From Dastarcus helophoroides (taxonomy: Eukaryota > Arthropoda > Insecta > Coleoptera > Bothrideridae), in contig CM053326.1 in the NCBI GenBank assembly GCA_028583605.1, forward strand, positions 11,540,587-11,604,586: a stretch of 64,000 nucleotides of DNA. The letters run 5' to 3'. Made by a program: the position numbers and the translations under genes. Below are positions 59,750-64,000 of this stretch, one piece after another. Within the stretch, counting starts at the first letter, position 1, and the number at the start of each line of letters is the position of its first letter. The notes beneath the pieces are model-generated. The model worked only from the letters and a program-made list of their open reading frames with translations, had not been told where the DNA came from and made no database searches.

Positions 59750-60680
59750 AGGACAGCCGCTTCTTCTGTGTAGTGGATAATATCGTCCATGGTGCACGTT
59801 CTTGTGTTACCTACTGATGGGTACCTCAGGAGATGTTGCATGGTTTGTGTTTCTCCACAAGAGCATGTATCATCGTCTGTATAATCCTATCTCTTCATAT
59901 TGCTTTTCGCTCTGCCTACGCCCGTTCAGAGCCGGTTTAGAGTCTTCCACCTTTGCCAACCTGGTGAGGCACCTATAAGGGTATAGAGGTATTTATGGCG
60001 TTCGAGTATCGCACCCTCCATGCTAATGTCCTTGCTGTTTGTGGGGACTCTTTAGATGTTTCTACGGTGTTTAAGAAGCTTTTTCTTGACTTCAGTCTTT
60101 CATTAGGGGCTATCTGTCCATACATTGCCAGTGTTAAATGATGAAGGCTGCTTGGGGTCATGTATTAAGTCCAGTTAATTTTATTACGTCCATTGTTCTA
60201 TTAGATTTCCATCACTGTTGGTCTCTCTGTATCCCAATTGAGTGCTGTGGGAGTTGACATCGTCAATTATTATTTTGGGGTTCTTGGTTCTGGTGCCTAG
60301 TGGTGTTTCAAAAACAAAAGACCGGCTTGGTGGTTTCCATATCGAAACGACACTAATGTTGCTCAAATCTATTTTAATTAATTCAGTTTCGTTGGTACTA
60401 TTTTCGGTGGATTTTTGCACTGTTAATTTAGGTCTCACAAAAACAGCGCTTTGTGTGGGCGAATGACTTTATTTAACACTCTCGTTTCCGGTATTTGGAT
60501 TTTCTTCTCGGTGTGACTCTTGGATGCATAGAATATCGCATTTCTGCTGCTTACATGTGGCTGCTAGTAAGTCTTTGTAAGTCTCTGTAAAGAGCTGTTG
60601 GTTCATTATAGCGTAGTTCTGAGTAGTTCGCTGGTTAGCAGGATTCGCGGCTTGTTTCCAAGCTCGACAGGGGTCCATAC
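59750..60680 (-). pseudogene. LINE endonuclease-domain fragment
   Basis: The minus-strand translation contains QQKCDILCIQESHREENP, then the block IKIDLSNISVVSIWKPPSR and IIIDDVNSHSTQLGYRETN, the DFNSHS..WGY block of apurinic-type LINE endonucleases. The catalytic D and N..S/H residues of that block are visible. The rest downstream (about 59750-60160) is degraded. It lies in the order endonuclease, then reverse-transcriptase C terminus (59170-59600), with the middle of the ORF missing. Confidence 0.75.
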
Positions 60681-60689
60681 GTAAATGCT

Positions 60690-61200
60690 TCTGCTGTGAC
60701 CCCCGTCTTCAGTGTTTCGAGAGAATCCGATCAAACTCTCGTCATCAGTTAGACGAATCGCTCTTCTTTGAAGTGAATTCAAAAGAACCAAAGTGCGTTT
60801 TGGGGCTAAACTTCCGAACATAAGAACAGTATTCTAGTGTCGGCCTAAATTGATTTTTGTATAAAGTGAGCAGCTGATGAGATGTAAAGTACATTTTAGC
60901 TCTAAAAAGAAAGTCCAGCTTTTGAGAGGCCGGACTGACAATGGCGCTCACATGGTCGTTCCAAGAGAAATTTGTGCGTGTATTCACTACTAGGATATTA
61001 GATACCATAAGGACAATTTTAGCGTCTATTAGGATATTTTATATTATCCCTCAATGTTATTTTAAGGAAAAACAATTGGAATGAGTTTTTTAGACATTGA
61101 ATTCAAGCAGATTTTTCTTTTCCTGTTCCAGAACGGATCTCGAAATTTCGATTAATCATTTATATTTGCGTTTCCGTTAGGCTATCTGAAGCAGTAACAG
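60690..61200 (-). pseudogene. Jockey-type LINE reverse transcriptase C-terminal fragment
   Basis: The minus-strand frames read TNFSWNDHVSAIVSPASQKL then FLFRAKMYFTSHQLLTLYK and FRPTLEYCSYV. After a shift they read LNSLQRRAIRLTDDESLIGF. The match to the copies at 4410 and 21447 is close, so all belong to one family. It abuts the endonuclease fragment at 60680 in an order that cannot come from one intact element. Confidence 0.85.
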
Positions 61201-62339
61201 GGAAAAAGGATAACACCAGACTACTCTCATCTGCAGTAGCTATATCTAATTGGAAATAAGTAATTTTCGACCATGTACAAATGACAGAACGAAGTGGAAA
61301 ATTAAGACAAATAAATATCTACTTTCGTATTTTTTGCGTCAATTTAATTGTAGTTTCAATTTTCAGCTCCCTAAGCGGAACATAGATATATCTCGTAATT
61401 TATTTTAATTTGCTGTTTTTTTCTTCGGCTGTTAACACGGCATTTAATAGTAATATGATTTTACTAGCAATATTAATCTTTTATAATATTATTATGACCA
61501 TAAAATTATGCAACAATTTTAAGTGCTCTATTCCAATGTACGCTGAGCTTCAGAAAATCACTTGCGTGTCGTTTAAAATTTTACGAGCTTTTTGTAGTTA
61601 CTATCAATAGCCTTTTATTATTTATGATGAATCTTTATAGCTATGATAATAGCGTTTAACAAACTTTGTTAGGGTCATATAATTGTATTTTTATGTTGAA
61701 GACGTTTTTATTCGTAATATATTAGTCCACAAGAATATGATAACACTTATAATGGCGACATAATACCTATCATTTAAAGTTGATGATTTATAATGTTCCG
61801 TCTTCCTTACTGATATTTTGTAAAATTGAGAAATTAGAGTATATGCAGGTTTAAAAATTAAACGTATATCTTGTTAAGTAGTTTTATAATTATAATTTTT
61901 TTTTCTGACACGAATAATAATAATTATTATATTTTGTATATACATTGATTAATTTTATGTATTTATATTGTACAAAGATGCGGATTTTTTTATCAAGAAT
62001 TATCACTAGAGGAATATTTGAAAGGGAATCTACTCTTTAATTCATTATTCTTGAGATTGTTATAAAAAGGAGTACATTTGGAAATGTATTGATGTGCAAA
62101 AAAAATAATTTTAACAATTTATTTTACTCGCGTTTTCTATTGATTTATTCAGAACGAAAAATCTTCAAAGTGGAAATATCAGAGTCTTACAGCTTCAGGC
62201 AGACCAATATTGCTAATTTAGGCGATGCGTTAGATTTTAATTTTAAAATTTCGCTATAACTTTTGGAGTTCTTATGGTAGGTATTAGCATGAAATGAGGC
62301 GATGTTGGGTTTTTGTGATATGATATTTCAAGTAGGTAG
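61201..62339. other. unassigned AT-rich DNA
   Basis: No gene or element was recognised. Short AT-rich runs such as AATAATAATAATTATTATA near 61915 are simple sequence. Confidence 0.4.
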
Positions 62340-63900
62340 AGCCGTAGCGAGGCAAGTGACACCATTTCTTCAGCTCATGCTCTTCTGAAAACGGTTAGTA
62401 ATAACTGCATACCATTTAATCATTTGAGGTGTGATTTCATCGTGTCCTGCTGCCTTTCCTAGTTTCATATTTCCAATTGCTTCTTAAATTTCATCTGTCT
62501 TTATTTCTTCACTTAAAATTTCTTTTTGGTGTTCTCTCATTGTCGTGTTAACTTCCATATTGTTATCACTTTTTATTGGGCTTAGTAAATCTTCAAAATA
62601 TTCTTTTCATCTCTTTATTTTATAATAGTCATCAGTTATTAGTTCTCCTTTTCTGCATTTGATGTTAGTTATTGTACATGGTTTTTCTGTTCTTAGATTT
62701 TTCAGTTTTCTGTAGAAGAGTGTTTGGTTACCTTTTTTGGTGTCTTCCATTTTTTCCAAAATCTTCCCATGATTGTTTCTTCGCATTAGTTATTAGTTTT
62801 TTAACTTTTTCTCTCTGTTTTTTGTAGTCAGCATAAGCTTCTAACGTTTTCCTAGATAAGTAAGTTTTCTATTTTTCCTTCTTTATTTTAAATTGTACTT
62901 TTATTTTTTCCTTCCACCATGTGTTTCTTTTTTTATTTTGTCCTCTTTTGCCGTATGATTTCCTTGCTGCGTCTTGGATTATATCCTTAAATGTTTACCA
63001 GATTTCCTCTATGTTCATATTTACTCGCTGGTCTGTTATCTTTTTTTCCATCCACATAGGCTTTATGCTTGTTTAAAATTTCTTTCTTATCTTTCGATTT
63101 ATATGTTTTGACTTTTTCGTATTCAATCACTCTAATTTTTTGTTGGTTTGTCCTTATTTCTTTTCCTTTCTGTTCTTCTAATTTGGCCACGAGCATATAA
63201 TGGTCAGTGTATAACTCTGGACCTCTCTTCACTTTTGTATCCTTTATTGTTCTTCTTTTACTTTTCTCTGTTATTATGTAGTTTATTATTGATTTTTCTT
63301 CTCTGGTTACTGCCTCCCTAGTGATTTTGCGCATTTCTTTAAGTTGGTAGAATGTATTGGCGATAATGAAATCATTTTCGTTACAAAAGTCGATTAATTG
63401 TCTACCATTTTTGTTTTTGACATTTTGTCCTTCCATGGTAGTGCAATCTTTTGTTCCCACTCTACCATTTAGATCGCCGCCGACGATAATTAAGGCATTT
63501 TACTATTCTTTGCTAATATTGTCATATTTCCCAAAATTTTTCTTTTTCTTCAGCTGTTTCATCTCCATTCAAGCCATATGCAACAATAATCGTTTTCACC
63601 ATTGTATCCTCTTTTATTTCAATTATTAGTATTCTTTCTGAAACATACATCTATTTCGATATATTTTATTTTATTTTGGACTTAAAAGGCATCCCACTCC
63701 GACTTTTGCTCTAGTTCTTTGGCTACTCCGATATATATAAGTAAATAATCACTAGCTAATAAAATAGTTCCCTGTTCCTTTTTCTTTGTTTCTGTAATTT
63801 CTGCTTTGACACATTCTTGCACTAGTTCTATTTATTTACCGTTTAGTTCCCTAATATTCCATGTTGCCAAGTTTCAGTAGCTCTTTGTTTCATATGTCTT
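62340..63900 (-). pseudogene. LINE with endonuclease and start of reverse transcriptase, broken
   Basis: Read on the minus strand from about 63885, the frame begins ATWNIRELNGK, the start of an apurinic-type endonuclease, then ETKKKEQGTILLASDYLLIY. GTKDCTTMEGQNVKNKNGRQ then LIDFCNENDFIIANT follows (the D.N...G..L.DF motif region) and continues to ELYTDHYMLVAKL (the catalytic DH). A lysine-rich linker leads to KTDEIEAIGNMKLGKAAGHD-like residues, the entry to the reverse transcriptase, and the copy fades near 62340. Many stops are present. This is a third LINE type in the window. Confidence 0.8.
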
Positions 63901-64000
63901 AAGTCTTAAACCAATTTCATGCCTTGTCGTCATCTTATTTCCATTTTTGTTTTGTCTTTTTACTAGTTTTCTGAATCACTCAATTAAACTGATTTCTTTT

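Noticed and set aside
1..64000. tRNA, rRNA or snRNA genes
   Set aside because: I looked for the GGTTCGAATCC-type B box and for conserved rRNA words on both strands and saw none that I could support. A covariance search could still find one.

Overview
The window looks like a transposon-rich insect chromosome segment. The evidence is about 65-70% A+T by eye, two 57-bp introns next to one ~7-kb intron, insect-type Jockey-like LINEs, Tc1/mariner, pogo and hAT elements, and two recognisable host genes. A beetle or another AT-rich insect would fit, but I cannot fix the order or species.

Host genes. (1) A proton-coupled amino-acid transporter of the SLC36/PAT (pathetic-like) family lies on the + strand, with coding exons at 26220-26629, 26687-27044, 27102-27283 and 34274-34698. 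The last intron is ~7 kb and holds a ~4.9-kb repeat element. The strong acceptor of the last exon is one nucleotide out of phase with the preceding donor. (2) The terminal coding exon of an H2.0/HLX-type homeobox gene lies on the - strand at 48546-48883. A LINE 3' tail sits just beyond its stop codon. The upstream exons of this gene were not found.

Everything else recognised is mobile or repetitive. From left to right: a degenerate AT-rich minisatellite-like block with a possible Penelope-like fragment (1-3640); a broken Jockey-type LINE end and a 94-bp TIR element (4410-5168); another two-orientation block (5650-7435); a largely unassigned stretch (7436-12153); an internally deleted pogo element (12154-14061); a 2.85-kb TIR element filled with the same minisatellite (14684-17537); a GC-rich patch (17857-18560); a 2.7-kb hAT-like element inserted in a LINE (18730-21446); unassigned DNA (21911-25780); the transporter gene with its loaded intron (25781-35490); a multi-level transposon nest (35543-44549); a 155-bp inverted repeat and a LINE (44550-46740); the homeobox exon; an inverted second copy of the intron element with a fold-back element and a solo LTR nested in it (49670-54920); then assorted MITE and LINE fragments (55086-63900).

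The main unifying observation is that the long tracts of degenerate (GAAATTTTGAAAAAAGTC)-like DNA are not free satellite arrays. In at least three families they form the internal cargo of elements bounded by inverted termini. Two members can be aligned internally with each other over kilobases in opposite orientation. Two unrelated-looking 1.4-kb fold-back elements share the same architecture and the same TATA flanks. All homology statements come from reading the window; no searches were run.
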